Source: Gamsiella multidivaricata (lineage: Eukaryota; Mortierellomycota; Mortierellomycetes; Mortierellales; Mortierellaceae). From it: a DNA stretch of 64,000 bases. Within the stretch, counting starts at the first letter, position 1; every line of letters begins with the position of its first letter. The stretch covers positions 124,001 through 188,000 of the forward strand of contig NW_026251716.1 of NCBI RefSeq assembly GCF_025024155.1, read 5' to 3'. Position numbers and translations under genes: made by a program. Below are positions 1 through 12,400 of this stretch, in pieces. The notes under the pieces are model-generated. The model was not told where the DNA came from, did not search any database, and saw only the letters and a program-made list of their open reading frames with translations.

Positions 1-3000
1 CAAATACTGCTTTAGTGCAACGATCGATTCCTGGATTTTTGTAAGCGTCTTCTGCAATGACAACATAGAGCACCTATCCAAAAGTCCGGTATCTCTCTCA
101 CTTTGGATTGAGCAATGTTTCACACTCAATTGCTGCCCAGACGATTCAATGCTATTTCTTGTAAAGGAAAGGTAGGACGTATTCGCATGGTGGCTGTGTC
201 GATTGCATATCGCGAGCACACTGAAGGATACAATGCAAAAGTCTAAACCAATGCCACTATAAATAGGGGAGAAGGAGCACTTGCCTACATCCCTGTCCGT
301 GTCCTCGTCCTTGTCCGTGGTCCATGGTCTTTCTTGTTTTATGTTTGCTTACAAGTCTCCATGCGAGCTCCGGATGCACGCTTTCCGGTATCGGCTGCAG
401 AGCCAGCTAGGCGCCTTAATATATATGTCCTTTCTGAGACAACGCAAATAGGTGTCAATCTAGAATGTGCGAGCGCAAAGGTTCAGGGATAGTAAAGCGA
501 TAGTCAAATACTGTGCAACAGCCTTATTCTGCCAACACAGTGACATCCACAAGGCATGCGATGTTGGCGGGCGGTTAAAGATTGGTTCCATGTTTCGTGA
601 CGAAGCAATTAAACGCTCCCTTGTCTCCTGTTCCTGAAATGTATGTAGGAGCATCCTTTTAAAGATCTCGCGAGCACGTTAAGGCGCGTTCAAACAGAAA
701 TGTCGTGAACTGAATTGACCGCGAAGTAGTACTGATGTTTCGGAAAGGTCGTGCTGGACGCGGACTAAGGGCTTCTACAGAGAGAGAAGACTGCAATGTG
801 CAGATTTGTATATATGCGCTTGTGCGTGTGTGCATAATGATTTTGGCGCGGATTCTTTTGTGCCCCCTTTCCTTCGTTGTGATTGTATCTATTATTCCGC
901 TGTTTCACAGTTCCACTGTGCTGGCACCAATCTTGTCAATCTCTGAGTAAACCAAATAAGAAAATAATTCAATAGCCTGGACTCCAACTCAAAGGGCCTC
1001 GCTCCCTGATCCCAAGTTAAAAAAAATAGTGCATACCACCAGGGTGGCATTAATGTGCCACTGTCGATTATCTGCATCTGTGTACTGATTTGAAATGTGT
1101 GTCCTTCAGCAACTCTTCGTCTGTACAATGCGCTTGCCCGTCAAAAAAAAAAAAAAAAAAAGGAAACGGAAAAACGTGGAGTAGAATAGAGATGCAATGG
1201 GTTGTATGAAGAACTGAGAGCAACGAGTATACGCTATAGTACGACTGATTGATAGAGATGTCTTGAAAGAAGTACTATCCTAAGCAATGAAAGCAAAGTC
1301 AATTGAACAACTCTCTTCCTGCAGTGTCTGCACAGACTTGGTTAGGACTCGCAGGAGAGGAAATACAATCGACTGAAAAAAAGAGCAGCGTAAGAGTGGA
1401 CTGCGGACCCGATCAGGAGGTCGATCTGATTCGCATGAGCAGCAGTGAATTCCGTTGCCTCATTCAAAATTAGGTGGAGGTCGTACCTGGGCAGGATAGT
1501 GTGATGCTAAGAGGGAGGGGCGCAAGGAACAAAGCGAAATTGAGGCGAAACAATGGTTTAGCTTTGCGGGGCGTTCCTGAAGTGCTGAATGAGAATGAGT
1601 ACGATGTTGAAATGAGAATCGTGAGCGGAGATGGTTGGAGAGGAATGAGGCGAGCGGAAGAGATACAAATAATAAGAATGAGTGAGAGTGAGAGGGTAGA
1701 GAAAGATTAAAAAGAACACTAACCGTCGAATGGTGCCGAGTGGGTTAAAGTACGACTCACTCTCGGAAGACGTCCAAACCTGACAAACATACACACACAC
1801 ATATGCACACGCACATACGCACAAAGGCCCTGATTTAGTGTTATCGACTTGTTACAACGTACTGCTTGGAGTGGATCCAGCACTCCTCCTAGGTCGCAAC
1901 CATGCCTTCTTTGTGAACCCTCAATTAGTCATAAGTTTTTTAGTTCTACTTCATCTGTAACCATATTTTTCTTTACTCCATACCAATGCGCCATTGGCAA
2001 TGATCCTGAGATCACCCCTCTTTTGCCTAGGGCTAACCTATCATTACTACCACTATCATGAAAAAAGAAGGGAAGGGGCTGTCTTTCAGGAGGATCTTGT
2101 AATTTTTTTTAGGTCGGCATGCTTTACTCACTAGGAGGTGAGCAAGGTTTGAACACTAATCTCTTTACGTTGTCCTTGATGTGACCAGAAAGAACCAAAA
2201 ATGCAGATGGAAGATGTGATGGTCACCCGTTTGATATTGTAACCATTGTTGCCGGTAAGATCGGGGGGGGGGGGGTTGAAGTGAGCAGCAAATAGTGCAA
2301 GTTAAAGGGTTTTCATGAACCGGTATATAGTATGGTTTGCCGAAGGATCTTTGAAAGGTAATGGCGGCTAGGGCGTCCTGTGTGATCAACTCGGCCAGAC
2401 AATGAGGAACTGTAGGGGATCCGAAAAGAATTGTGCGATCTCTCCGTACCTGGAACAAAACGAGCGGGAAAAGACCAGGTTTCTGTCCCTCTGGCAGATC
2501 CAGCGCGACAAACTATTTGCGTGCATGTCGCGTGCTGTTGTTCATTGTTATTGTCATCACCACAGTTGCCCAGCAGAACATCGTAACCCGTTGAAGGTAA
2601 AAAGAATCACCTCTTGGAACGCATACAAGTCAGATAAATAACAGTTACCCTTGCCCGCAGCTTTGAAGACTTCTCCGTCGTTGTTTTAACGCTGGTTGGT
2701 GCTCTCAGACAAAGTCTGGCCCGTACAAGATATTGTCAGACTTTATCCGTTCAATAAATCGGTCAGATACAGAGCTTATTTATTTTGTGTCCTTTCACGT
2801 TTGCTACCCTTACGACAAGGATAGAAAAGCGCAGAGAAAGGCGGTGGGCTTAAGAACCCAGAGCCACAACAGCAGATTGGAGCAGCCAACCGCTTCCTTG
2901 ATGATAATCGCTCTGCTATCCAGTTCTATACAGTGGGTTCTTCATTTTAATATAGACGTGAAAACAAAACCAAAAAGAAACGAAGTGGTTGTTGAGTTAG

Positions 3001-4099
3001 GATATTGAGCACTGGAAGACTACGGCGTGCACAGTTTAATTGATCACACCAAGAACCATAACAGTTACTCGACATTGAAGCATGTGCGTGAGCAAGGAGT
3101 TCATGAATACTAAACGATCAGAAGTAAGGTAGTGACATCTGGCCATGTATTCCATATAAACGGCTGCGGTAGTGATTGCCGCTGGTATCGACAAAACCGC
3201 CTTCATTTCCTTGGGAGTTTCACGGAGTTCGCGTCAAAGGGACGTGCGAGGACAGTGAACAGATTCAGGAATGCACAGCATTCCGCTCTGGCCCTCGAAG
3301 CTCGTGCGATCATTGGCTATATTTCCAACGCCAGAGGGCCACGAACAGGAAAAAAAATAGGGCGCTTTGCTCCTTCCAGGATTGTGGAATCCTTCGTTCG
3401 AACAAGTAAACTACAAGATCGAGTGTTGCATGGAGTCTACTTCTAGTGCGTCAAATTGCACCAGCTCCCCCGAGCGAAAGTGCGATTTAAAAAGTGAACG
3501 ATCCAGGTTAATACAGATTTATAACAACAACAAAAGTAACAACGGCCTCTTACTAACCTTGATACCGGGCTGTGACAATCATGCCGAACTCCGACTTGGC
3601 CCTTTCATGGAGGACGCTACTATGCACCTGGTATTGACGTGCACAAAGTCATTTTAGCAAGTCAAGACTAGATATTTAATGGTCTGTAACCGAACTGTGA
3701 ACTCCCTCAGAGATCGAGCCAGATCGTGCGCGTTTGTCTTAGGAGCCCATTCCCTCAAAAATAACCGAGGCCTCATCTTGCTCTTGATCCTGCCTGCACA
3801 ACGTTGGATCCTATTGACTAACCTGCAAACTTGGTTTGACGGAAAACATACAAGAGATTTTATTCTTATTTAATGCATTGCTTTACAATAACAATTGGAG
3901 TTGTATAGTACAAAAAAGAAATGAAAAAGAAAAGGAGATACGATGGCACTATTGAAACAGAAGAGAAAAGACTTTTTTCAAAACTACATGCGCGCACGCA
4001 AAGAGAAGGAATAACGACGTCGAACTGATAGGAGCGGGGATGGTACAGGCAGGCGGCATTGACAGTAATCTGGGTGTGCCGCATTAAGGGTTTGTCTTC
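1..4099. other. gene-poor stretch, no supported gene
   Basis: I see no coding region here with domain similarity or a convincing exon chain. Open frames are short, lie on both strands and share no codon bias. The stretch holds a 19-nt A run (1143-1161) and a 13-nt G run (2263-2275). A possible promoter with a tiny open frame near 258-410 is listed separately. The right end is the 3' flank of the KDM4-like gene. Confidence 0.6.
258..410 (+). other. TATA-like box and 28-codon ORF with signal-like start
   Basis: A good TATA element (TATAAATA, 258-265) is followed 59 nt later by an ATG at 324. It opens a 28-codon frame ending at 408-410. The peptide begins MVFLVLCLLTSLHASS, which looks like a signal peptide, and carries two cysteines after it. 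The frame may stop as seen, or it may be the first exon of a secreted protein, because a GT follows the serine codon near 387. I found no downstream exon and recognise no family. It could easily be chance. Confidence 0.15.
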
Positions 4100-6074
4100 T
4101 TATCCTCGCAAAGAGTATCCCGCTGTACGACTTCCCGTGGCGGGCTGCTTCTTGTCCAGCGAAATGTCCTTCCAAGTAACTGTCTTGACATATCCGTCGT
4201 CAAACTGGATCTTGCAATTCATCTTGTCGTGAAGCACGCTTTCAATCACGCCTGCATAGTACACATTGTCGTTCCAACGCGCCCATACTGCCAGACTCTG
4301 TTTCAATCTTTTGGTCATCATGTCCTTCCATGCCTTAAACTCGGCTTCTTTTTCTTTTGTTTGTCGCTAGAAACGTTTCAAAACTATGTCAGCAAAAGTC
4401 TTCATTAAGCCATTATGCGGCACTAATGAAAGGTTAAATGTAACTTACTGGGTCGTGGGTAGGACAATAAACTTGATATTCGATGCTGTCCGTATCAGGC
4501 TGCGTGACTTCCTCCACATACATGCCCGCCTTATCCGCACAACTGGCATGTAAAGCTCTGATGCACTTTCCTTTGCAGCACTGTAGACAGGCGCCCGCCT
4601 TCTTTTCACAAATAAAGCAGCGCTATGACAATCAAAATGTGATATTCGTGTTAACAATCCACGCGTAGAACTGATGCCTCTGTGGCCAAAACTGAGTACA
4701 GCTTTGCACATTAACTTACAAGCTTGCGTCGCGCCGCAGGTACGGCTTCTACGTGCACGGTTACGTCGTCGTCATCTTCTCCTGACATGTACGCCTCTGG
4801 AATATATTGAGCGCAAATCATATGACAATGCTTGCCATTGTTGGTGGGAAGAATTTCACCATCATAGTCCTGCAGAGGACACAGAAGGCACTAGTTGATA
4901 TTGAATAAGATAAAGAAAAGGGACTCATCAATATGGCATTTAGGAGCGATTACTGATAACATATTTGAGCACGATCAATCCTCAAACACACATACATTGG
5001 GCTTAACTACAGATTCCGTCTTAGCCTTCTTGGTGGATGAAGCCTTTGATAAGGAGCCAGGCTCGGTACGTGTTGATCTGCAGACAGGTTTCAAATCGTC
5101 GGAGGCATTTCTTGCTCGACTGGAGCTGATCTCGGTTAATCTAATTTCGTCCGCATCTTTATCCTTGGTTACGCCTCTCTTTCTCTTCTTCTGCGTGCTC
5201 TCAGTAGTTTCGTCCGCTATATCCTCTTCCTTCATTTCGACATCCGATGTCTTTTTGTCTGACCGACTCCTGAAACGACCTGTCTCTGCAGCTGAAGAAC
5301 TGCTCTTTGAAGACTGGAAAATAGCCTCAACGTCAATCTGGACACTATCGTTGATGCATTTGCATGACTCTGCCCTGCGACCAATTGGGATCCAGTCATC
5401 CAGTGCAAAATTGATTGATTCTGCGCAATTGAATCCAAGATTATATCCAGAGTGGTAAGCGAACGGGAACGTCAAGACAAATTCTCCTTCATGCTGCACT
5501 AGCCTGTTAACAGGGACTCCATCGGTAGCCAATTTTGATGGCGAAAGAAGATATGTTTTGTGACGTAAGAATTGCGGGCATGTCTTGTAATCGGACGAAA
5601 AGATTCCCTGCGCAATGCATTCAAATCGTGCACTATGTTCCGGCCGAATGCAATACCACTGCTTGGGCGCCCCAAAATGAAGATAATTGATCGAATACAG
5701 ATCCATGTCCTCGACGTGCCAGGCGAACGTAGCCTTCCACATTCCAAAATACAGATATGGTGTGTTGACTCCTGGTAGATTCTGATCGATTCTCGACAAT
5801 AGGTCTCCCAGACATTGTGTGTTCCATGATTTTGTCCTTTCGTCAAACAGGGATCCTATTGCACATGTGACAAAAAGCAGTTGTCAGTATCCATGTCTTG
5901 GCATGAGTAAGCTCAACGGGTACACTGGATACACTTCTAATTGTCCATCAATATGGACTCTATGTCGTCATTCGTCGTGGGCAACCTCTGATTGAGTATC
6001 GTAGCACGAATTTTGAAGTAGCGTATGCTTTTTCCTGCTTCTACTCCTGCTCTTGTTCATATGCCATTTCTATT

Positions 6075-6109
<35 letters not shown>

Positions 6110-7185
6110 TCCTGTAGCGATGTCCAAATGTATCCTGCTTTCATAACTGTCACGATGATAAGGCAGCACTCACCTGACATATCGGCTCCATACATAGGCT
6201 GAACAAAAGTGAGATTGCGCCAGTAGTTGCGCTCCAATTCCTTGCAGTACTCCACCGTATAGTCCTCGCCGTGCTCAACTTTGTAGTCCGTCATGGGTGG
6301 TTCGACTTTTTCCTGTTCTTGCGCCTTAACATCCTTTTGTTTGCTCTGGTTGCTGCTGCTTGCTGCGGTTTCGGTTTCAGACTCGTCCTTTACTTCTGGG
6401 ACAAGTGAGGAGAGAAGGTCCTGGGCATTGGGTCTTCTCGATGGCGGCGAAGGGCTTGTAGCCTGGCGAAGAAAATGCCTGCGGAGCAAATTAGGTCCAA
6501 GAGTTACTAGAGATGGCTGGTCTGGGCTGTTGTTGGCGGATGAAGTCGCCGAGCTGGAAGGGACTAGGGCGTCACCGAGGTCGTCATGCATAGGAATGGA
6601 GTTGGCCATATCCTGAGTGCGGGTTGGCGTAGCAGGAAGAGAGTCAGTCTCCATGGGAACAGTGTGGGTTTGGAGAGGAGCAGCCGGTTTGCGGTTTCGC
6701 TTGCGCCTAGGAAGAGGGTCCGCTGGGCCATGGGGAGCACCCTTTCGGCTGGGTGGACGATGATCGGAGTCGAGTGATAGGGCTTTGAATTCAGAAACTG
6801 TGTAAGATTTCCTGGATTCAATATTGGTTTGAGTATAGATGCCCTTGGTGCCTCTAATGTGTTGGATGATGGGTGTCTTGATCTTTACTGAAGCTAGGCG
6901 CTCAGAGAGGTCAGGAAGGGTAGCGGTCCTAGAAGGGAGCATATATCAGCAATATTGAGTATAAACAGTTGGAGACATGTCCAATATGTAAGTTTTTGTA
7001 TGAGTAAGGAATTACCATTCTTTTGGAGGTATGATTTTGACAAGGCCAGCCTCACGGCCATAATTGACAATCGACTGGACGAATGCAGAAAAATCCTTGA
7101 ACTGGTCCATGGTGGGACGAAAGACAGGAATGCCAGTTCCGACATTGTCGTAGTAATGGTCGGGCTTGATGTCGATCAACTTCAT
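4100..7185 (-). CDS. KDM4/JMJD2-like JmjC histone lysine demethylase
   Basis: Six exons join in frame: 7185-7016, 6928-6174, 5855-4996, 4890-4720, 4622-4449 and 4366-4100, giving 798 residues. Exon 1 is the JmjN domain (about 19-57, ending PPKEW). A low-complexity basic insert of about 190 residues follows. The JmjC core has the Fe(II) ligands in WHVED (H355, E357) and AYHSGYN (H443). The KDM4 zinc site is also present (C401, H407, C473, C475). A charged linker leads to an extended PHD (about 596-710, starting CLLCPLQD) and a Tudor-like tail (ARWNDNVYYAGVIES). KDM4 enzymes demethylate H3K9/K36 in the nucleus using 2-oxoglutarate. Metal ligands look intact, so activity is expected by inference. 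The ATG follows an in-frame TGA. Confidence 0.9.
6073..6114. repeat. hexanucleotide CCCTGT microsatellite in KDM4 intron 2
   Basis: Seven near-perfect copies of CCCTGT (TCCTGT at the edges) sit inside intron 2 (6173-5856) of the KDM4-like gene. The tract is non-coding in the spliced model. On the coding strand it reads as an ACAGGG repeat. Confidence 0.9.
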
Positions 7186-9462
7186 GCTTGTCGACAGTGC
7201 AACCGTTCAAAAGGGAGAAGGGTTGTTTGTGCAAAGTGTGAAGTGGGAGAGTCCGTTGAAAGTAGGGAAGAATGTGAGGTCCTAGATGGAAAAATGTATG
7301 CTGTTAATAATCAAAACAACTGGAACACAAGAGGGAGGATAAGAGGAAGGAGAAGAGGAGCGGAGCTCAATAAGGGTAAGACGAAGAAGAAGAGGAAGGC
7401 AGATGGCTATGGTGTGAAAGGATGCAAAGAGGACGACGAGCTTATAGCAGTTGCTGCTTACTAGTGTCCAAATGGGCTAAAGGGCACACATGACACAATG
7501 GAATGAAAAGAAAGCTAGTCGAAGGTACAGTGAAGGCTTCTTTTCAGTTTATATCGCTGGATAGTGCGAGTCCACGGAAGGACTTTTTGGCATGAAAAAC
7601 ATGAAAGTGAGGAGACACGGCAAGGACTCAAAAGGAAGGGGGACAGGACAAGTGAGTAAGACCAAGTGAGCAAAAAGATGAATGGACAGTAGACAGTAGA
7701 TCTTTTTTTTTATCGAGGGCCAAGGAATTCGCTTTGGAAGTGATAAAAGAACACAGCGGCTGTTGTCATGAATGCGCTTTTGCAGTGCTACTACACAGTC
7801 AGTGAAGTGTAAGTGTTGTAAGTGTGCCTGCTGGCATACCTTTCTTTTATCTCCAGAAGCAGAGGGTAAGGGAAGTAGAGTATGACGAGGTGAGCGGGAA
7901 ATGGATATAGAGAAGTCAAGGAAAAGTGCGGAAGGAAGTGAGTAAAGCAGGTGCGGAAGCGAAAGGAAGAGACTCGATATAGGGAGAAGGAATAGACTCG
8001 TTATAAGCAATAAAAAGCGTTTGAATGGGGATGATGCCGTGCAGAGGGAGGGATCGTTTCAATGAGGAAAAGTGGGATACAAAGATACAAAAGCAAGGAA
8101 AAGGAAGTGGTGAGCTTGAAGACGGGGACGAAGAAACATTTGTTTTTGTGAAAATTTTTTTGGGCGTAGTTCATTTGCACGTACAAAACACATGGCGAGG
8201 CATTATCCTTGGTCCTCATGGGCCTTGCGGTACTAACAGCGCCATATTGCATGTAAACGCTAGGTGATGGGTTACTACCTACCGTAGACAATTGGACTGA
8301 TGAGTTGCTTCCTTAAATCAGGCGCAATGTCCGCGGGTTCGAATGTGCGCTAGGTTGAATGCTGTATCAACCTATGTTCCCTGTAGACCCATGTCGTATG
8401 TTTTCCCGCCCAAGAGTGAGGTGACAAAGCTCAGCATTAGGCTATTTTAATATGCAAAGCGAAGAGCGCCTGCCTGAGCACTTCAATTTTAATAAATAGC
8501 AGCACGTTTGTCTTGGGCAATGGAGGAGTTGCCAACGTGTCCTCCGGGCTTGTCAACTGCGTATATACATTTTGTTCATGAATAAAGATTTGTCCGGTGA
8601 AGAGAACTGTGTTTGTGTTGTGTTTGCTCACTACGGATAAAAAAAATCAACTAACACGACCTGTGAATCAAGAGAAGAAGTGAAAGGAAACGGATCGCAT
8701 AACCTGTCCCAGTAAATGGAAGGATGGATAGATCTCACTCTGGTCCTTATCTCATGCGGATGAAAGCATGGCAGCCTCAGCATGCCCGAGAAAGAACGGC
8801 ATGTTGACCCATTGCATTTGGAGAGACACATGTCTATGTTCATAACTCCATGTCCATAGAGTACGAGTCGACTGTAAGCAGTGAAATCTATGGAAGCTGT
8901 CGTGGTTTAGAGTTCTCTAATTTCGCTGCAATTTATGCTATATACAACAATCAGCCTTGTCTATGTGTGTGTATGTGTGTATGAAGAAAGCGTACCTGAG
9001 TGCCGATGTGAGAAAAGAAGTATATACCCCCTTCTCCTTGTTTGCCAATGCTCACTTACTACTGCAACTAGCATTGCTGTCTTCTTCTTCTTCTCATCTT
9101 GCCTCATCTCATTCTCATTCTCATCTTTCTCTGCAGTCGACCTTTCTCATTCTGCTCCTTTTCTTTTATTTCATTCCACTCCGCCTCCTCCTCTTGTTCC
9201 TGAAACCAGACCACTGGCATTTTAATCACTAGCAAAAAGAGAATGTGGTCCTGGCAGCACTAGAAAACACGTTCACCTGCTCGCACATCCTCGCATCGCA
9301 ACCTTCCTCCTCTACCTCCTCTTTAACCTCTTCTTCGTCAAAGACAGAGAAACAATAATATCCTTGCTCAAGCTGTGGCCACAATTGCATTGCCTTGCTT
9401 TTAATGACCCTTTTGTAGCAACGGCCCTTTTTTTCCCGCCAATTATTTTCAAAAAAACAACC
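7186..9462. other. divergent intergenic region, KDM4-like / Uds1
   Basis: These 2.3 kb lie between two divergently transcribed genes. Open frames are in purine-rich or pyrimidine-rich sequence without domain similarity. A strongly pyrimidine-rich block (about 9035-9200) lies just upstream of the Uds1 start, as is common in fungal 5' leaders. I see no gene. Confidence 0.6.
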
Positions 9463-12400
9463 ATGACCTCTGTCATTCCTCAACCATGGCCAGGTTCTGG
9501 TGTCGCCGACACAGCATCATGCCCACTTCGGGGGCAAGGACAGAACACACTCCAGCAGGCAATATCAACGCAGCATCAATTATACCAAACAGATGAGCCC
9601 CTAGGCCAGGATTATCGTTACCATCTTCCAGCCCCTCTGACATACCAGCAACAGCAACCATCCCACCCTAATGAACACAATCATCGTCCGCTGCAACTCA
9701 TCAATCAAGAGTACGATCAGGACTATCCCCACCTGTACCATAAATCCCATCGAACCTCCGATGGGCGAACAGGCAGAGATACTTCTTTACGGTCAAAGAC
9801 CGCAAAACGGGTCAGCAAAGCTCTACCGCCGGATCCACTTATGAAGCAAAGACAGCGATCTTTTAAGAGCGGATCATCGGTAAGCAATCTATGCAAGACT
9901 AATTACGGAACCTTGGCACGACCCTTTTCTTATTGCATGGTTGAAACGCTTCTTTACCGTTGGCGAGATACAATGAGGACTGTAGTATGAGAGCGCATAT
10001 GTGCCTTCCGGCAGCGCATGAGGGCAATACATGGGCAACTTGGCCGTGAAACGCCATAGGACCTGACATAATGGGTTGGCAGTGATGGGCACAGTTCCTG
10101 GATTGCGGCATCACAGGGGGAAATATCATTGGGTCAATTACAATTTATTTTTACAACAGACCCTTTGCGATTCTGAACTGCCTTGTTCACAAAGCCAGGT
10201 CTTGTTTGCATTCCTAAAGAGGGGAAACCGCACGCATGTCTTTAATTTATAAAGCACGCGTCTAACTTGAGAGCAAGTATCCATGGAGCTTGGATGATGC
10301 AGGACTATAGTGAAAATTTTGGGAAGAGCAGAAATTGGATGCAAAGATGTCGGAAACACATATCCTGGTAGACTAAATTATGAAGTCGTCTGCTTCCCTT
10401 GACAGCGGCGTCGGTTATTTACTGCCAATGGCAGACAGTTTGTATTCTCAACAGTGTACTCTAGGCGCAAATGCATCCCCACCCCTGCAGTCCCTTAATC
10501 GCACCTTCGGAAGATGCGGCATCGTCAAATAACCAATGTGTATCAGATCGTACATTGGATTGACGCCCAAAGTTTTTTGTTGCATTCTTAGAATAAGCTC
10601 GAAGCCGACAGTGAAGCCGCTGTCAACAAGGACCTTCCACTTCCACCAGCACCGACATTCACGCTTCCCTCTGCTTATAGCCACCAGCAACCGTCTGACG
10701 AACCAGAAAGACGTCTGCGATCCGACTCGCAATCTGAAGTGACTTCAGCAACATCTTACCACCTTCCCTCCCGTAGTATGGCCGATCTTCAGCACAGCGT
10801 GTTCATGGACCCAGGTCAGATGGAGTCGACTCCATATATACCGCCTGCGAGCAAGAAAGGGATCGTCATCGATCGACCCTACAGCTACTACAAAGTTTCA
10901 CCAAAGGAGCCCCAGAGAGTGACAAAGATCGATTCTCCCTTCGGCCCTCCTGAAGTTACTCCAGTAATGCCATCTTTTCAAGAGAGGCCGCGCAACAATA
11001 GTGGGAGCAGCGGTTCTTCGACCTATCATACCCACCCGTCTCAAGCAAATCCATTTGTGCCTCCAGCGCAGTACCAGCCTGCTCAGTTCTACCAACAGTA
11101 CCAGTCAACGACACGGAGTGATGGGTCAAGGAAGGAGCATCCCGATCAGGAAGACCCCGTCGCCGCGAAGACAGAGTTGTTATTGACCACCCAATCGACA
11201 GGCGCCACTCATGCCACGCGGGAAAAATCAAACTCTAATAGGCATCATCCGCTAGCTACCTCACCCTGGCCAGAAAAAACAATCTCTCAGGTACCACCAA
11301 CAGCAGCAGAGGCTAGCAGTGGTCAGCTTTGGGAAGAAGTAAGTTCCACTTTGGTTATCGTTACTGGCGTCATCTTCATGTGGGTGTTAAGTTCTAGTTC
11401 TTATGTCTTGGAATAGAATCATCCGACTCGGAGTCACAGTAACGGAAAGGGGCCTCTTCAGACCCGGCAGCAGCGCTCACAGAATGGTGGGCAAGGCTAC
11501 GACATAGACCAACTCCGACGGCAAGATTCACTTGGCACAGCACAACCGACGCGAAAGGCATCTGGCAGCAATTTGCTGCGAATGGCGCGTCAGGCATCTG
11601 GTACGGCGCTCAAAGGCATGGGCTTGAGCAGAAAGGCTTCTGAGAAGAACCAAAGCTCGAGTCAAAAGTCTATACACGCAAAAGGCGAGGAAGCTGCTGC
11701 CACCGCTCAACTTTCCACTTACGAGCAGAACTCGCAGGTCTGGGCGCAGCAAAACAGTCGATCGCAGACAAATTTACAGCGAAGACCTTACCCAGGCAAC
11801 TCCTCCAGCAATCAGCAAACCCAGGACTATGCCTTTTCCAGGACATATGAAGCCGAGCTAGGACGGAACAGATCCTTGCCTGACATCAAATCACCTTCTT
11901 CTGCCGACAGTCGAACACCCGTTAGAGGAAGTTCCCTCACCCATCCAAAGGCAAATCCCGGTCCGTTTCACAACCGGCAGAGATCGCAGCACCATCTCCA
12001 GCACCCATATCAGGCCGCCACTGCAATGTCAAATGAACCAATCACTGCCGCAACACCCCCATCCATGGGATCTGACGTCATCCAGGATGCCTACGGAGGC
12101 ACCACAGATGACTGGCGACAGGCGCAACAGGCTGAGAAGGAAGCGAAAGAGCGGCAAAATCTCAGAGATTCTAGTCCCAAAGCACGGTCTGGCCACTCCT
12201 CCATTAACTCCGTAAGCACATTGAATCTGCCGCCCACTACAGCACTACCAACGACATCAGCACTAAATAGATCCACTAGTAGGATGCTACTGCCTGACAG
12301 GGGTCGACCCACAAACTCGGCATCGCTCGGAGACCCATCCTCTTGTAATGGACGGGACAATGTCGGGCCTGAGCCAACAGAAGGAAACACTTCTCTAGCT

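Noticed and set aside
6955..7464. 169-codon plus-strand frame over the KDM4-like first exon
   Set aside because: Antisense to the JmjN exon, which has clear family motifs; the rest is purine-rich low complexity.
8270..8360. tRNA-like B-box (GGGTTCGAAT) near 8330
   Set aside because: The T stem pairs poorly and no A box, D arm or acceptor stem can be folded around it.
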